DNA of 33,301 bases. Source: Gracilariopsis chorda. Taxonomy: Eukaryota; Rhodophyta; Florideophyceae; Gracilariales; Gracilariaceae. The first letter of the stretch is position 1, and every line of letters begins with the position of its first letter. The stretch is taken from positions 1 through 33,301 of the forward strand of contig NBIV01000437.1 of NCBI GenBank assembly GCA_003194525.1, read 5' to 3'. The position numbers and the translations under genes are program-made. Below are positions 32,167 to 33,301 of this stretch, piece by piece. The notes under the pieces are model-generated. The model did no database searches. It worked only from the letters and a program-made list of their open reading frames with translations, and had not been told where the DNA came from.

Positions 32167-33301
32167 TTATGCAGCATGATGTCGCATCAGTGACTGCTGC
32201 GTATATTTTTCAATAGCAAAAGTGGCTTTTGGGGATATGAGAGTTGATAATCTACGAACTTCCTCAACGTCTCGAAGAGAGCGCGTGACCTTTTTCCACA
32301 ACTCTACAGCGCGGGGTAGATCATCATCATGTCCTTCGGCAAGCATACACGCTAACAAAGTTCTTGCAAGTTGATGAGAAGAGCGCAATATAACACCTTC
32401 AACAAGATGAATGGCACGAGAAGAATCTTTCTTTACCCCCGAAACACCGTACCAAAGCACGTACGCAAGATTGATACGTATAAGATCGCTGTTATCCTTC
32501 TTCACGCCAGACTCGAGAAGAGACAACGCTGTTTGGGAGTCACAGTTTTCGGGCTGAATCTTGTGGTTTTCTAATAAGAGACTGGACAGATTTAGAACGG
32601 AAACAGTTCGTAATCTCTCCATTTTCATAACGGCATGTGTAATACGATGCGGGCAGCCACATACCGGAAGTACAGCATTGCTCCGCCTAAGGTGAAGTGG
32701 TAACCAAACCAACCAGTAGACATCATCGTGAAGCGCAGTTCCCTCCTTTAACATCGAGAAAACACGACGCAAGAGAAGAGTGTAAGGGTTATGATGTTCA
32801 CTGAGAACGACAGCAAGTGCAACACTCTCGACAACCATTATCACATTTTTTCCAAGAGGCGTATCGCTTCGTTAAGACAGCGTTTCAGCAGAAGAGAATG
32901 ACCGTATCGAAGCATATGGGCCAATAAAACATTTGCATTCGGAATCGTTTGTTTCGCCTCAAGGGCCAGATTAACAGCCAGTGCGCGATCAGGTGCTTCT
33001 GAGGCGGTACCACTCCAATAAATTTGTGCAAGCAGAGGCAGAAGTGATGGCTTTTTCGTGCGATTGTATACTTCGCGGCAGTGACGGAACGCTTCGCACG
33101 GATTAGGAGCTACACCACTTCGACCAGAGAGCAAGATCATTGACACAGATAACCTAGCACGAGTACTATCAAACTGACGTATGACTTGTCGATATAGGCG
33201 TACGGCTCTGGAAATATTGAGAACCGATGGTCTAAAATGGTAAAGAGAGGCCAATGAAGTCATGGCACGCTCGGAAGGAACAATTGAAATGAGCTTCTCG
33301 A
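32167..33301 (-). CDS. Sel1-repeat protein, 5' end outside window, one frame change
   Basis: Minus-strand gene entering from the right edge; the frame is open through 33301, so the Met at 33263 need not be the start. It contains about seven Sel1-like helix pairs of roughly 36 residues: RLSVSMILLSGRSGV, LLPLLAQIYWSGT, ANVLLAHMLRYGH, VALAVVLSEHH, SVLNLSSLLLENH, IRINLAYVLWYGVSGV and LARTLLACMLAEGHDDD, the last with PRAVELWKKV. Sel1 units build alpha-solenoid scaffolds for protein interaction; the partner is unknown. The first part ends at TGA 32841-32843, and the remainder is in the -1 frame beginning inside a run of six A (32846-32851). Reading across this run restores a normal repeat (AIRLLEKN then VIMVVESVALAVV). 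A sequencing error, a recent mutation or a -1 shift would each explain it. The C-terminus is at 32167. Confidence 0.65.

Overview
The window looks like transposon-rich, gene-poor nuclear DNA from a eukaryote, most likely a unicellular one. Three things point there: two decayed Ty3/gypsy-type LTR retrotransposons, a decayed Mutator-like DNA transposon (MULE) with FAR1-type and SWIM zinc fingers, and sequence that is almost entirely broken reading frames with no operon-like gene packing. No rRNA, CRISPR or prokaryotic signals were seen. The only plausible host coding sequence is at the right end: a Sel1-repeat protein gene running off the window, and a short Sel1-like fragment about 3 kb before it. 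The Sel1 phrasing is reminiscent of protist Sel1 families, but I cannot name the organism.

Layout. (1) About 150-9800: retrotransposon A on the minus strand. Two diverged direct repeats of roughly 0.95 kb (about 150-1110 and 8850-9800) are its LTRs. Between them, in element order, are gag (8770 to 6713, with a CCHC knuckle), protease (6581 to 5976), reverse transcriptase (5843 to 4792), RNase H (4790 to 4095) and integrase (4052 to 2589). All are interrupted by stops and frameshifts. (2) About 10320-14510: a MULE transposase pseudogene on the minus strand, with FAR1-type zinc finger, MULE catalytic core and SWIM finger in the family's order, plus an extra zinc-finger-like domain at its N-terminal end. 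(3) About 14510-20832: retrotransposon B on the plus strand. Its gag, protease, RT, RNase H and integrase are nearly collinear, with about a dozen stops and a few frameshifts, and its 5' end is cut off at the MULE boundary. (4) 20833-24330: a segment after pol of B that carries a long decayed antisense gene (23893 to 21853) of unknown function. It is the most unusual object here. (5) 24330-28600: mostly unrecognised sequence, with a possible further MULE-type zinc-finger scrap and a small tandem inverted-repeat unit containing a perfect 24-bp palindrome arm. (6) 28698-33301: the Sel1-like fragment, a degenerate tRNA-like sequence, simple repeats, and the partial Sel1-repeat gene on the minus strand.

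How the parts relate. Elements A and B point away from each other with the MULE between them. Both encode the same set of retrotransposon functions: capsid assembly, polyprotein cleavage, reverse transcription and integration. Neither is intact. Catalytic residues are often still visible (RT DD, RNase H D-E-D, integrase D-D-E), so decay is moderate rather than ancient. Names rest on motif recognition by eye; no database search was possible.
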